From assembly GCF_017813245.1 (NCBI RefSeq), contig NZ_JAGIQL010000060.1:1-35911 (forward strand): DNA of 35,911 nucleotides, in the 5' to 3' direction. The notes beneath the pieces are model-generated. The model was not told the DNA's origin and did not search any database. It worked only from the letters and a program-made list of their open reading frames with translations. Position 1 is the first letter of the stretch. Every line of letters starts with the position of its first letter. Positions 1-8,357 of the stretch are shown here, in pieces. The DNA comes from Streptomyces montanisoli. Lineage in GTDB: Bacteria; Actinomycetota; Actinomycetes; Streptomycetales; Streptomycetaceae. A program made the position numbers and the translations under genes.

Positions 1-110
1 CCCCGCCCCGCCCCCCCCCCCCCCCCCCCCCCCCCCTCCCTCTTCCCAAGCAGGCGTCGGCACACGCGATACCTCGGAGACTGCAGTTCAGACGCGTGTT
101 CTTCCGGTCT
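1..110. other. Sequencing adapter read-through plus poly-C (artefact, not genomic)
   Basis: Positions 1-36 are almost pure C. Positions 47-70 match the Illumina P7 sequence at 19 of 24 positions, 71-76 sit where a 6-nt index belongs, and 77-110 match the TruSeq index-side adapter at 29 of 34 positions (adapter recalled from memory). The order and spacing are exactly those of a library end. Reverse-complemented, this is an insert read through the adapter into the poly-G that two-colour instruments emit when signal is lost. Genomic sequence therefore begins at about 111. Confidence 0.9.
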
Positions 111-1534
111 CCGCGGGCCCGCTCGCGGCCGAGCGCGCGCGCCAGGCCCGTATCGCCGTCGTCGGAGCCGTCACCGAGCGCTGGGCCCCCGAGCAGGCGG
201 GGCCCGTGCACGAGAACTGGCAGCTCGCGCCGCCCATCGGGCCCGCCACCGACCTGTGGGCGCTCGGCGCGCTGCTCTACCGCGTGGTGCAGGGCCACGC
301 CCCCTACCCGGAGGAGAACGCCGCCGAGCTCGTCCAGCTCGTCTGCTCGGAGCCGCCCGCCTACGCCGAGGACTGCGGCCCGCTGCGGCCCGTCGTCGAG
401 TCGCTGCTGCGTCAGGACCCCACGGAGCGCCCCGACTTCGAGGAGCTGCGCGGGTGGCTGCGGTCCCTCGTGCGCTCCGCGCCCGAGCCCGACGCGGGCC
501 AGGACCTGGTCTCGGTGCCCACCGTGGACGGCAGGCTGCCCATAAAGCGCCGCAAGGGCGAGCTGGTCCGGCGGCGCCGCCGCTGGGGCCGCGGCAGGGC
601 CGCGGCCGAGCGCGACAGCGCGGCGGCCAGGCACCGCCACAAGCGCGGCGGCCGTGCCGCGGTGGAGCGGCCGCCCGCCGCGCCCGCCACGTACGGGCTC
701 GAACCCTCCTGGGCCGAGCGGGACACCCGCGAGGACAGGGGCCTGGCCGCAGACCTCTTCGAGCACGCGAGCGGCGAGCTGCACGGAAGCACGGGCCGTA
801 CCAGCCGCAACGGCCGTACAAGCCCACCCGGCGGTACCGGCCGCCGCACGCCGCGCGCACTCGGCCGTACGCTGCTGGTCCTGATCCTCCTCGGGCTCGT
901 GGCCGCGGTCGTCTACGCGATGGTCTTCCTGCCCAAGTCGGGTGACGCGCACGGGCAGAGCGTCAAGGAGGCGCCCTCGGGCGGCTCGCCCTCCGCCTCC
1001 ACCCGCTCCGCATCCACCTCCTCCGCCCCCGCGAAACCGACGGGCGCGCCGACCGTCGCGGCCGGTTCCGGGACCCGGCTCGCCAAGGGCTACGTCATAC
1101 GCAAGGACCCGGAGGGCTTCCAGGTGGCAGTCCGGCAGGGGTGGAAGCGCAGCCCGATCAACGACAGCGGCCAGGTCCGCTACGTGAGCGGGAGCTTCAG
1201 CCTGATCGTCGTGCCCGGCAGGGACACGGTGAAGGCCGACGGCTCCGACCCGCTCGCCTACCAGAGCGACAAGGAACCGGAGTTGCGCCCGTTCCGCTCG
1301 TCGACGTGGGCGAGCGCGTCGGGCCTGCGCAGGATCGACGTCGGCAACCAGGCCATGGCCGAGGGCCAGTACACGTGGCAGGACAGCAACGGCGCCACCG
1401 TGTACGTCCGCAACCTCGCCATGATCGTGAAGGGCCGCTACCACGTCATCCAGGTCATCGGCCCCGACAGCCAGCGCGACGAGGTGAGCGAGATCTACCA
1501 GCAGGCCACCGCTTCCTACAAGGTCGACGGCTGA
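111..1534 (+). CDS. Ser/Thr protein kinase, membrane-anchored, 5'-truncated
   Basis: The fragment carries the C-terminal lobe of a eukaryotic-type (Hanks) kinase: an APEQ motif, then DLWALGALLYRVVQGHAPY, then a DPTERPDFEEL helix. The ATP-binding lobe and catalytic HRD/DFG motifs lie beyond the contig end. A long basic linker rich in Arg and Ala follows, then one transmembrane helix at about 866-931, a Ser/Ala/Thr/Pro-rich stalk and an extracytoplasmic domain beginning DPEGFQVAVRQGWKR. That domain resembles the C-terminal part of the next kinase (APEGFSLWLPKGWTR). The frame is open upstream to the artefactual contig edge, so the GTG at 206 is an internal valine, not a start. It probably phosphorylates cytoplasmic Ser/Thr targets in response to an envelope signal; ligand and substrates are unknown. 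Confidence 0.85.
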
Positions 1535-1689
1535 GAAGACAACCTACGGTTCTCACAAGGAGATTGACGGTCTGTAGGCGAACACCCACAGGCCGGGTGA
1601 CAGTGCTGTCTCATCCACCCCCGGCGCTCGGAGTTCCCAGGTTCGCTCCGTAACCTGTTGTGGCGCGCGCTACGAACAGGGCGGGGTAC

Positions 1690-3693
1690 GTGGACGATTC
1701 ACAGAGCACGGGTGCGGGGATGCTCCTGGCCGGACGGTACCGGCTGGGCGAGACCATCGGCAGGGGCGGCATGGGCCGCGTGTGGCGAGCGGTCGACGAG
1801 ACGCTGCACCGCACGGTCGCCGTCAAGGAGTTGACGGCAGGCCTGTACGCGGCCGAGGCCGACCGCCAGGTACTGCACCGGCGGACGCAGACCGAGGCGC
1901 GCGCCGCGGCGCGCATCACCCATCCGAACGTCGTCACGGTCCACGACGTGCTGGAGTACGACGGCAGGCCCTGGATCGTCATGCAGTACGTGGACGGCCG
2001 TTCGCTGTCGGACGCCGTCAAGGACTCCGGCACACTGGACGCGCGCGAAGCGGCCAGGATCGGCGGCGCCGTGCTCTCCGCGCTGCGCGCCGCCCACGCG
2101 GCCGGCGTGCTGCACCGTGACGTCAAGCCGGCCAACGTGATGCTGGCGCGCGACGGGCAGATCCTGCTCGCGGACTTCGGCATAGCCGCCGTGGAGGGCG
2201 ACGCCTCCATCACCAGGACCGGTGAACTCATAGGCTCCGTCGAGTACCTGGCGCCCGAGCGGGTACAGGGTGGCGCTCCCGGTCCCGCGTCCGACCTGTG
2301 GTCGCTGGGGGCGACGCTGTACGCGGCGGTGGAGGGCTCGTCCCCGTACCACCGCGACAGCGCGCTCTCCACCCTGCAAGCCGTGATGGAGGAGGAGGCG
2401 CCCCGCCCGCGGTCGGCGGGCGCGCTGGCCCCCGTGATCGTCGCGATGCTGGACAGGGACCCGGCCGGGCGGCCGGACGCGGCCGCCTGCGCGAAGCTGC
2501 TCCGTGACGTGGCCGAGGGACGGACCGAGACGGTGGCGTACCCGGCCGAGAGCCGCAGCGCACCCGTGACCTCGTTCGTCACGAGGCCGCAGCCCGCGGC
2601 CGCCGCCCATCAGGGCATGGCGCCCCATCAGGGCGTGGCGCCCCATCAGGGCATGGCCGCCCAGCAAGGCGTGACCGCGCACCAGGGCATGGCCGCCTAC
2701 CAGGGCATGGCTCCCCACCAGGGCGCGCCTGCCCCGTACGGCACCTACGCACCCGAGCCAGCCGCCGTCCACGGCGGCTCTGCAACGCACCAGGTCGCGC
2801 ACGCGCGCCAGGGGAGCGGGGCGCCCGCCCAGGGGGCCGGGGGCGGTCCGGCCGGGCCGCGCGGAGGCGCCGCGGGCGCGAGGGGCGGCGGGTCCCGCCG
2901 TCGCTCCATCGCCCTCGCCGTCGTCGCCGCACTCGTCATCGGCGGGGGGATCGGCTTCGCCGTCACGCAGTACGGGGGCGGCGGCGGGCAGGCGCAGGCG
3001 AAGGGCCAGGACGGGGCGTCGGCGCGACCCGGCGGCGGAGGCGCGACGGACGCCGCGGGCGACTCGGGTGGCTCGGACGGCTCAGGCGGTTCGAACTCCT
3101 CGGCCGACAGCGCGAAGTCGTCGCCGGACACCGGCGGCGACGGGCAGAGCGGCGGCTCGGCGGACGGCGACGGGCAGTCGGGCGCATCGGGCGGCGGCAC
3201 AGGGACGGGCGGCGGCAACGTCCCCGCCGGATGGCGGCGGGTCACGGCACCCGAGGGGTTCAGCCTGTGGCTGCCCAAGGGGTGGACGCGCGTCCAGGGC
3301 GTGAACACCATCGACTACAGCCCCGACGGCGACCTGCACTTCGTCCGCATCAGCGTCGACACCCAGCCCGACTTCCCGACCCCGCTCGACCACCTCAAGA
3401 ACCTGGAGGGTTCCGGCGGCCATGTCGGTCACCTGACCGACTACCAGCGGCTCGAACTCAACACCGACACCTACCGCGACCAGAAGCTGGCGGCGCGCTG
3501 GAAGTTCACCTGGACCCAGCAAGTCTCGCAGGGCGTGCCGGGACCGCGCACGGCCGCCGACCTGATGTACGTGGACGACGACACCGGCACCGAGTACGCG
3601 ATCTACATGTCGACGCCGACGCTGCACTGGAGCGACGCGAAGTTCGCCACGGTCCTGCGCGGCTGGCAGCCGCCTGCGAACCCGGGCGGCTGA
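1690..3693 (+). CDS. Transmembrane Ser/Thr protein kinase (PknB-type catalytic domain)
   Basis: This is a complete kinase of 667 residues from GTG 1690. That start is preferred because AGGG lies about 8 nt upstream; GTG 1660 in the same frame has no ribosome site. The catalytic domain has GRGGMGRVWRA (glycine loop), VAVKEL (ATP lysine), LHRDVKPANV (HRD loop), LLADFGIA (DFG) and a Thr-rich activation segment ending in YLAPE, so it should be active. A linker with seven xAxxQG hexapeptide repeats and Gly/Arg-rich sequence precedes one transmembrane helix (IALAVVAALVIGGGIGFAV). A Gly/Ser/Asp-rich stalk and an extracytoplasmic domain (APEGFSLWLPKGWTR onward) follow. It lies 125-155 bp downstream of another kinase of the same architecture, so the pair may act together. 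No PASTA repeats are visible. Confidence 0.9.
   Translation: MDDSQSTGAGMLLAGRYRLGETIGRGGMGRVWRAVDETLHRTVAVKELTAGLYAAEADRQVLHRRTQTEARAAARITHPNVVTVHDVLEYDGRPWIVMQYVDGRSLSDAVKDSGTLDAREAARIGGAVLSALRAAHAAGVLHRDVKPANVMLARDGQILLADFGIAAVEGDASITRTGELIGSVEYLAPERVQGGAPGPASDLWSLGATLYAAVEGSSPYHRDSALSTLQAVMEEEAPRPRSAGALAPVIVAMLDRDPAGRPDAAACAKLLRDVAEGRTETVAYPAESRSAPVTSFVTRPQPAAAAHQGMAPHQGVAPHQGMAAQQGVTAHQGMAAYQGMAPHQGAPAPYGTYAPEPAAVHGGSATHQVAHARQGSGAPAQGAGGGPAGPRGGAAGARGGGSRRRSIALAVVAALVIGGGIGFAVTQYGGGGGQAQAKGQDGASARPGGGGATDAAGDSGGSDGSGGSNSSADSAKSSPDTGGDGQSGGSADGDGQSGASGGGTGTGGGNVPAGWRRVTAPEGFSLWLPKGWTRVQGVNTIDYSPDGDLHFVRISVDTQPDFPTPLDHLKNLEGSGGHVGHLTDYQRLELNTDTYRDQKLAARWKFTWTQQVSQGVPGPRTAADLMYVDDDTGTEYAIYMSTPTLHWSDAKFATVLRGWQPPANPGG
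2599..2724 (+). repeat. 18-bp coding repeats (hexapeptide xAxxQG, seven copies)
   Basis: Seven consecutive hexapeptides (AAAHQG, MAPHQG, VAPHQG, MAAQQG, VTAHQG, MAAYQG, MAPHQG) lie in the cytoplasmic linker between the kinase domain and the membrane helix. Copy number could vary without shifting the frame. Confidence 0.9.
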
Positions 3694-3700
3694 CCGGGCC

Positions 3701-3718
3701 CCCGCCGGGCCCGGCGGG
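3701..3718 (+). terminator. Candidate terminator after the kinase pair
   Basis: A perfect 18-bp palindrome, CCCGCCGGG followed directly by CCCGGCGGG, starts 8 bp after the kinase stop codon. There is no T-tract, which is common for high-GC actinobacterial terminators. Folding is likely as a 6-bp stem with a GGGCCC loop. Confidence 0.45.
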
Positions 3719-3814
3719 CGATACTGCCACCGATCACTGGCGGCATTGTGCGTGCGCGGTGAAGAAGGTTACCGCCGGGTACCCAAAGCCGGTGATGCGG
3801 AATACGCTCGCGCC

Positions 3815-5476
3815 ATGACGGACTCAAAGTCGACGAAGTCGGCGGCGGCCGAGCCTGCGGAGGCGGCCGCCGTGGCCCGTACGGACGGCGGCCCCACCAA
3901 CCCGGTCGCCCAGGCGCCCGCCGGTGCCCGCACCGCGTCCGATGTCGTCACCCCCGAGCTGGTGGCGCGGCTCGGCAAGGGCGTGACCGGCTCAGGACGC
4001 ACCACGAGCCACACCCCGTACACCGGCGAGGTGCTGGCCGAGCTGCCGGAGTCCTCCGCCGCCGACGTCGAGACGGCGTACGCGCGCGCCCGTGAGGCGC
4101 AGACGTCGTGGGCCGCGCTGCCCGTGCGCCGCCGCGCGGCCGTCCTGCTGCGCTTCCACGACCTGCTGCTCGACCGGCAGACCGAGGTGCTCGACCTGAT
4201 CCAGCTGGAGACGGGCAAGGCCAGGTCGCACGCGCACGAGGAGGTCCAGGGCCTCGCCGTCGAGGCCAGGCACTACGGGCGCGCCGCCCACACGTACCTC
4301 GGGCCGCGCCGCCACGTCGGCGTCCTGCCCGCGCTGACCAGGGTCACCGAGGCGCGCAGGCCGAAGGGCGTCGTCGGGCAGATCGTGCCGTGGAACTACC
4401 CGCTCGAACTCTCCGTCGGCGACGCGCTGCCCGCCTTCGCCGCGGGCAACGCCGTCGTCATGAAGCCGGACACCGAGACGGCGCTGACCGCGCTGTGGGC
4501 GCGCGAGCTGCTGATCGAGGCCGGCATGCCTCCGGGTGTGTTCCAGGTGGTCCTCGGCGAGGGGCCGGTCGTCGGCCCCGAGGTGGTGCGCCACGCCGAC
4601 TACGTCTCGTTCACCGGCTCCACCCGCACCGGACGCGAGGTCGCACGCGGCGCCGCCGACCGGCTCGTCGGCGTCTCGCTCGAACTCGGCGGCAAGAACG
4701 CCATGCTCGTGCTGGACGACGCCGACGTCGAGAAGGCCGCGGCGGGCGCGGTGCGCGCCTGCTTCTCCTCCGCGGGTCAGCTGTGCGTGTCCATGGAGCG
4801 GCTGTACGTCCACGAGTCGGTGGCCGACGCGTTCGTGTCGCGCTTCGTCGCCCGTACGCGGGCCATGCGGCTCGGCGCCTCCCTCGCGTACTGCGCGGAC
4901 ATGGGCTCGCTCGCCGGGGAACGCCAGCTCAAGGCGGTCAGCGCGCATGTCGAGGACGCTGTGACCAAGGGGGCCACGGTCCTCGCGGGCGGCGTCGCCA
5001 GGCCGGACGTCGGCCCGTACTTCTACGAGCCGACGATCCTCGACGGCGTCACGGCCCCGATGGCGGTCTGCGCCGACGAGACGTTCGGGCCCGTCGTCTC
5101 CGTCTACCGCTTCCACGACGAGGACGAGGCGATCGCGCGCGCCAACGAGGGCGCGTACGGGCTGAACGCGAGCGTGTGGACGAAGAGCGCACGGCACGGC
5201 CAGGCCGTCGCGGAGCGGCTGCTGACCGGCACGGTCAACATCAACGAGGGGTACGCGGCCGCCTACGCCAGCGTCAGGTCGCCCATGGGCGGCATGAAGG
5301 ACTCCGGACTCGGCCGCCGCCACGGCGCCGAGGGGATCCTCAAGTTCACCGAGGCCCAGACGGTGGCGCGCCAGCGCCTGGTGCCGCTCGCCCCCTCGTT
5401 CGGCATGGACGACGAGGCGTACGCGCAGTTGATGAGCCGCGGCCTGCGGGCGATGAAGGCGCTGCGGCTGCGCTGA
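3815..5476 (+). CDS. Aldehyde dehydrogenase, succinate-semialdehyde dehydrogenase type
   Basis: A 553-residue NAD(P)-dependent aldehyde dehydrogenase, probably oxidising succinic semialdehyde to succinate in the cytoplasm (GABA shunt or polyamine catabolism). ATG 3815 is chosen over the upstream in-frame GTG at 3746, because homology to the family begins well inside and the upstream stretch is low-information. The NAD-binding signature IVPWNYPLELS, the general-base motif LELGGKN (Glu290) and the nucleophile in SSAGQLCVSMER (Cys324) are present; the Glu-Cys distance of 34 is the family norm. ETFGPVV and a C-terminal GLGRRHG follow. The roughly 50-residue Ala/Thr-rich N-terminus is an extension. 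It is followed after 17 bp by the GMC oxidoreductase gene, suggesting co-transcription. Exact substrate is inferred from family resemblance only. Confidence 0.88.
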   Translation: MTDSKSTKSAAAEPAEAAAVARTDGGPTNPVAQAPAGARTASDVVTPELVARLGKGVTGSGRTTSHTPYTGEVLAELPESSAADVETAYARAREAQTSWAALPVRRRAAVLLRFHDLLLDRQTEVLDLIQLETGKARSHAHEEVQGLAVEARHYGRAAHTYLGPRRHVGVLPALTRVTEARRPKGVVGQIVPWNYPLELSVGDALPAFAAGNAVVMKPDTETALTALWARELLIEAGMPPGVFQVVLGEGPVVGPEVVRHADYVSFTGSTRTGREVARGAADRLVGVSLELGGKNAMLVLDDADVEKAAAGAVRACFSSAGQLCVSMERLYVHESVADAFVSRFVARTRAMRLGASLAYCADMGSLAGERQLKAVSAHVEDAVTKGATVLAGGVARPDVGPYFYEPTILDGVTAPMAVCADETFGPVVSVYRFHDEDEAIARANEGAYGLNASVWTKSARHGQAVAERLLTGTVNINEGYAAAYASVRSPMGGMKDSGLGRRHGAEGILKFTEAQTVARQRLVPLAPSFGMDDEAYAQLMSRGLRAMKALRLR

Positions 5477-5493
5477 CCAGGGAGGCTGACGGT

Positions 5494-7452
5494 TTGCCCA
5501 CGGACCAGCACGACGAGGACCAGCACGACCAGGACGAGCACGACCAGAATCAGGACCGGGACGAGCAGGACAACCAGGGGAGCGGCGGCGACGGCACCGG
5601 CCCGTTCGACTACGACGTCGTCGTGGTCGGCTCCGGCTTCGGCGGCGCGGTGGCCGCGCTGCGGCTGACGGAGAAGGGCTACCGGGTCGGCGTCGTCGAG
5701 GCCGGGCGCCGGTTCACCCGCGACACGCTGCCCAAGAACTCGTGGGACGTGAAGAACTACCTGTGGGCGCCCGCGCTCGGCCTCTACGGCATCCAGCGCG
5801 TGCACCTGCTGGGCAACGTGATGGTCCTCGCGGGTGCGGGCGTCGGCGGCGGTTCGCTCAACTACGCCAACACGCTGTACGTTCCGCCGCCCGCGTTCTT
5901 CGCCGACCCGCAGTGGGCATCGATCACCGACTGGCACGAGGAGCTCGCGCCCTACTACGACCAGGCGCGCAGGATGCTCGGCGTGCGCACCAACCCGACG
6001 ATGACACCGTCCGACGTGCACCTGAAGGCGGCGGCCGAGGCGATGGGGGTGGGCGACACGTTCACCCTCGCGCCGGTGGGCGTCTTCTTCGGCGACGGCA
6101 AGGACGCGGCCCCCGAGGCGGACGCGGCCCCCGAGGCGGACGCGGCCCCCGAGGCGGACGCGGGCGCTGACGCCGGCGAAAGCGACGGCAAGCAGCCCGA
6201 CGCCGTCGCGCCCGGCACACCGGTCGCGGACCCCTACTTCGGCGGCGCGGGCCCGGAACGCGCCGCCTGCACCGAGTGCGGCGAGTGCATGACCGGCTGC
6301 CGCCACGGCGCGAAGAACATGGTCACCGAGAACTACCTCTACCTGGCGGAGCGCGCCGGCGCGGTCATCCACCCCATGACGACCGTCGCCGCCGTGACGG
6401 AGGGCGCGGACGGCGGGCACCGCGTCGTCACCGTGCCGACCGGGGCACGCCGCAGGCATGGCGCGTACCGGACGCTCAGGGCCAGGTATGTAGTGATCGC
6501 GGCGGGCACGTACGGCACCCAGACTCTGCTGCACACGATGCGCGACCGGTCGCTGCTGCCGCGCCTCTCGCCCCGGCTCGGCGAGCTGACCCGCACGAAC
6601 TCCGAGGCGCTGGTCGGCGCGCAGACCGACGACCGCCGCTACCGCGCGCGCCACGGCGCCGAACGCGCCGACTTCACGCGGGGCGTGGCGATCACGTCGT
6701 CCATGTATCCGGACCGCCACACGCACGTCGAGCCGGTGCGCTACGGCAAGGGGTCCAACGCCATGGGCGCGCTGTCGATCCTGCAGGTGCCGCACAGCGA
6801 CCACCGCGTACGCGCCTGGATCGGCAACGCGCTGCGCCACCCCGCGCTGATGGCGCGGTCGCTGTCGAACCGGCGCTGGTCGGAGAAGACCATCATCGGG
6901 CTCGTCATGCAGTCGCTGGACAACTCCCTGACCACCTACCTCAAGCCGAGCGGCCCGGGAAAGGGCCTGCTGACCGCGCGGCAGGGACGCGGCGAGCCGA
7001 ACCCGAAGCAGATCCCGGAGGCGTCGCGCGCCGCGTCCCTCATCGCCGAGGAGATCGGCGGCTTCCCTGGCAGTAACGTCGGCGAGCTGATGGGCACGCC
7101 GCTGACCGCGCACTTCCTCGGCGGCTGCCCGATCGGCGCGTCGGCGGACGAGGGCGTCATCGACGCCTACCACCGCCTCTACGGGCACCCGGGGATCTCG
7201 GTGGTGGACGGCTCGGCCGTCTCCGCGAACCTCGGCGTCAACCCGGCGCTGACGATCACGGCGCAGGCGGAGCGCGCGATGTCGCTGTGGCCGAACAAGG
7301 GCGACGAGGACACGCGGCCTGGGCAGGGCGAGGCGTACGTGCGGCTGAAGGCGGTGGAGCCCAAGGCGCCCGCTGTGCCGGCCGGCGCGTTCGGGGCGCT
7401 GCGGCTGCCGTTCGTGGAAGTGCCGAAGGTGCCGGCCCGGAAGAAGGCGTGA
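5494..7452 (+). CDS. GMC-family FAD oxidoreductase with ferredoxin-like cysteine motif (cholesterol-oxidase-like)
   Basis: A 652-residue flavoprotein. The TTG at 5494 is taken as start: AGGGAGG at 5479-5485 sits 8 nt upstream, and the upstream frame belongs to a shadow ORF over the dehydrogenase. The N-terminus is a Gln/Asp/His-rich low-complexity tract of about 30 residues. DVVVVGSGFGGAVAALRL then marks the FAD-binding Rossmann fold. AHFLGGCPIG and the C-terminal NLGVNPALTITAQAER match GMC active-site regions. An inserted CTECGECMTGC motif gives four cysteines in ferredoxin spacing, as in cholesterol-oxidase-like actinobacterial members, possibly a cluster ligand. An 18-bp repeat expands a linker just before it. 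Substrate is unknown; sterol or other alcohol oxidation is an inference. It is the last gene of the operon, before a strong hairpin. Confidence 0.85.
   Translation: MPTDQHDEDQHDQDEHDQNQDRDEQDNQGSGGDGTGPFDYDVVVVGSGFGGAVAALRLTEKGYRVGVVEAGRRFTRDTLPKNSWDVKNYLWAPALGLYGIQRVHLLGNVMVLAGAGVGGGSLNYANTLYVPPPAFFADPQWASITDWHEELAPYYDQARRMLGVRTNPTMTPSDVHLKAAAEAMGVGDTFTLAPVGVFFGDGKDAAPEADAAPEADAAPEADAGADAGESDGKQPDAVAPGTPVADPYFGGAGPERAACTECGECMTGCRHGAKNMVTENYLYLAERAGAVIHPMTTVAAVTEGADGGHRVVTVPTGARRRHGAYRTLRARYVVIAAGTYGTQTLLHTMRDRSLLPRLSPRLGELTRTNSEALVGAQTDDRRYRARHGAERADFTRGVAITSSMYPDRHTHVEPVRYGKGSNAMGALSILQVPHSDHRVRAWIGNALRHPALMARSLSNRRWSEKTIIGLVMQSLDNSLTTYLKPSGPGKGLLTARQGRGEPNPKQIPEASRAASLIAEEIGGFPGSNVGELMGTPLTAHFLGGCPIGASADEGVIDAYHRLYGHPGISVVDGSAVSANLGVNPALTITAQAERAMSLWPNKGDEDTRPGQGEAYVRLKAVEPKAPAVPAGAFGALRLPFVEVPKVPARKKA
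6103..6156 (+). repeat. Three perfect 18-bp tandem repeats in the oxidoreductase gene
   Basis: Units at 6103-6120, 6121-6138 and 6139-6156 are identical and encode DAAPEA three times. They extend an acidic, alanine-rich surface loop just before the cysteine motif. Confidence 0.95.
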
Positions 7453-7483
7453 GACCGGCTGCCGCCGCGAGAGACCACCGCAA

Positions 7484-7517
7484 GGGACGCTGCACCCCCC
7501 TCCGAGTGCAGCGTCCC
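7484..7517 (+). terminator. Strong hairpin terminator after the GMC oxidoreductase gene
   Basis: GGGACGCTGCAC (7484-7495) and its exact complement GTGCAGCGTCCC (7506-7517) form a perfect 12-bp stem with a 10-nt loop. It starts 31 bp after the stop codon. The tail is CGTTG, not a T-run. Confidence 0.8.
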
Positions 7518-7943
7518 GTTGCCGGGTCAACGCATGCAAGACCCGCGACACGCGTAGATGGTTGCCATCGGACTCACAGGAACGGCGTGTGAACTGCGTC
7601 ACGTCGCCGTGAGGCGGCTGTGCATGCGTGCGCGGAAGGGAGGAAGGAGGGGCGCGGGCGATACGGGTGCGACCGGGCCCGGGCGTCCCCGGGACCGGTC
7701 GACCTGAGTGACCGGGCTGCTGTCCCCTGCTGTCCGGTCACCGGCACCGGGGCGCGGTCCCACGGCGTGCCGTCGGCACGCCACACGCCCCGGCATAGCC
7801 ACGCGTGGATGCGGCTGGTTACTGCCGGGTGCCGTACCTGGCCGGCACGGACGCACGGACCAACGACGGTGCGGCAGGCCCGGTCACGCGCCGTACGGGT
7901 GAGTGCCGTCCACGCGCCTTGCCCGAACTCAGATACGGCCCCG
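7518..7943. other. Intergenic region between convergent genes; candidate terminator for the chorismate mutase transcript
   Basis: I see no convincing gene in these 426 bp. GTGACCGG (7708-7715) and CCGGTCAC (7734-7741) form an 8-bp inverted repeat with an 18-nt loop, which could end the leftward chorismate mutase transcript about 200 bp past its stop codon. Nothing else is recognisable. Confidence 0.4.
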
Positions 7944-8252
7944 TCAGATACGGCCTCGCGAGAGCTCGAGGAGCGTGAGCGCCAGGGGCGCACCCGGCTT
8001 GCCGAGGGCCGTGCTGTAGCGGGCCAGGATCTCGTTCTCGCGCGCGATGTTGACGCGGCGGCCGCCGGAGGTCATGCGCGCCTGCTGGATGGCGGCCGAC
8101 ACCGCCATCCGCTCCTGGATGAGGCCGATGATGCGGTCGTCCAGGCTGTCGATGCGTCCGCGCGCGCCCTCGATCACGGTGGTGGCCTCCTGGCTGTGCG
8201 CGCCGGTGGCATTGCTCGCGGTGGAGGTGGCTGGGGTACTGGAGGCGGTCAT
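7944..8252 (-). CDS. Chorismate mutase, AroQ class, monofunctional
   Basis: A 102-residue helical enzyme converting chorismate to prephenate, the first step specific to phenylalanine and tyrosine synthesis. After a Ser/Thr/Ala-rich leader of about 28 residues come the AroQ hallmarks: RIDSLDDRIIGLIQERM, an active-site arginine in IQQAR, RRVNIARENEIL and LALTLLELSRG. The ATG at 8252 has GAGGAG 8 nt upstream. No other aromatic-pathway gene adjoins it. Upstream on the same strand, in the order transcribed, lie a promoter, a leader ORF with clustered Phe/Tyr codons and a terminator hairpin. Expression is therefore probably attenuated by Phe/Tyr supply. The divergent gene is guaA. Confidence 0.9.
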   Translation of the reverse strand: MTASSTPATSTASNATGAHSQEATTVIEGARGRIDSLDDRIIGLIQERMAVSAAIQQARMTSGGRRVNIARENEILARYSTALGKPGAPLALTLLELSRGRI

Positions 8253-8310
8253 GGCGGGTGCTCCTCGGGTCGGCGGGGTGCCCCGGACGCGGATCCGGCC
8301 CGGAATGCGG

Positions 8311-8343
8311 AAGCGCCCCGGACCTTGCCGGTCCGGGGCGCTT
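8311..8343 (-). terminator. Attenuator (3:4) terminator hairpin upstream of chorismate mutase
   Basis: A perfect 14-bp stem, AAGCGCCCCGGACC with its complement and a 5-nt loop, lies between the leader ORF stop (8358) and the chorismate mutase start (8252). In the mRNA sense its 5' arm is the complement of 8330-8343 and its 3' arm the complement of 8311-8324. There is no U-run. Confidence 0.8.
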
Positions 8344-8357
8344 TCGGAAGTCGCTTG

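Noticed and set aside
2599..2724. Repeat array as a possible CRISPR
   Set aside because: Short, spacerless, in-frame coding repeats within a kinase; no cas genes nearby.
3746..3814. Upstream in-frame start of the aldehyde dehydrogenase
   Set aside because: No ribosome site, and the stretch lies right after a terminator-like palindrome; ATG 3815 fits better.
5263..7602. Very long minus-strand open frame (779 codons) opposite the GMC oxidoreductase
   Set aside because: Arg/Ala/Gly/Pro-rich translation without motifs, produced by GC-rich codon bias of the real plus-strand gene. The same applies to the long minus frames at 8249-10525, 13486-15819 and 30021-33536, and the plus frames at 4108-5493 and 12771-14360.
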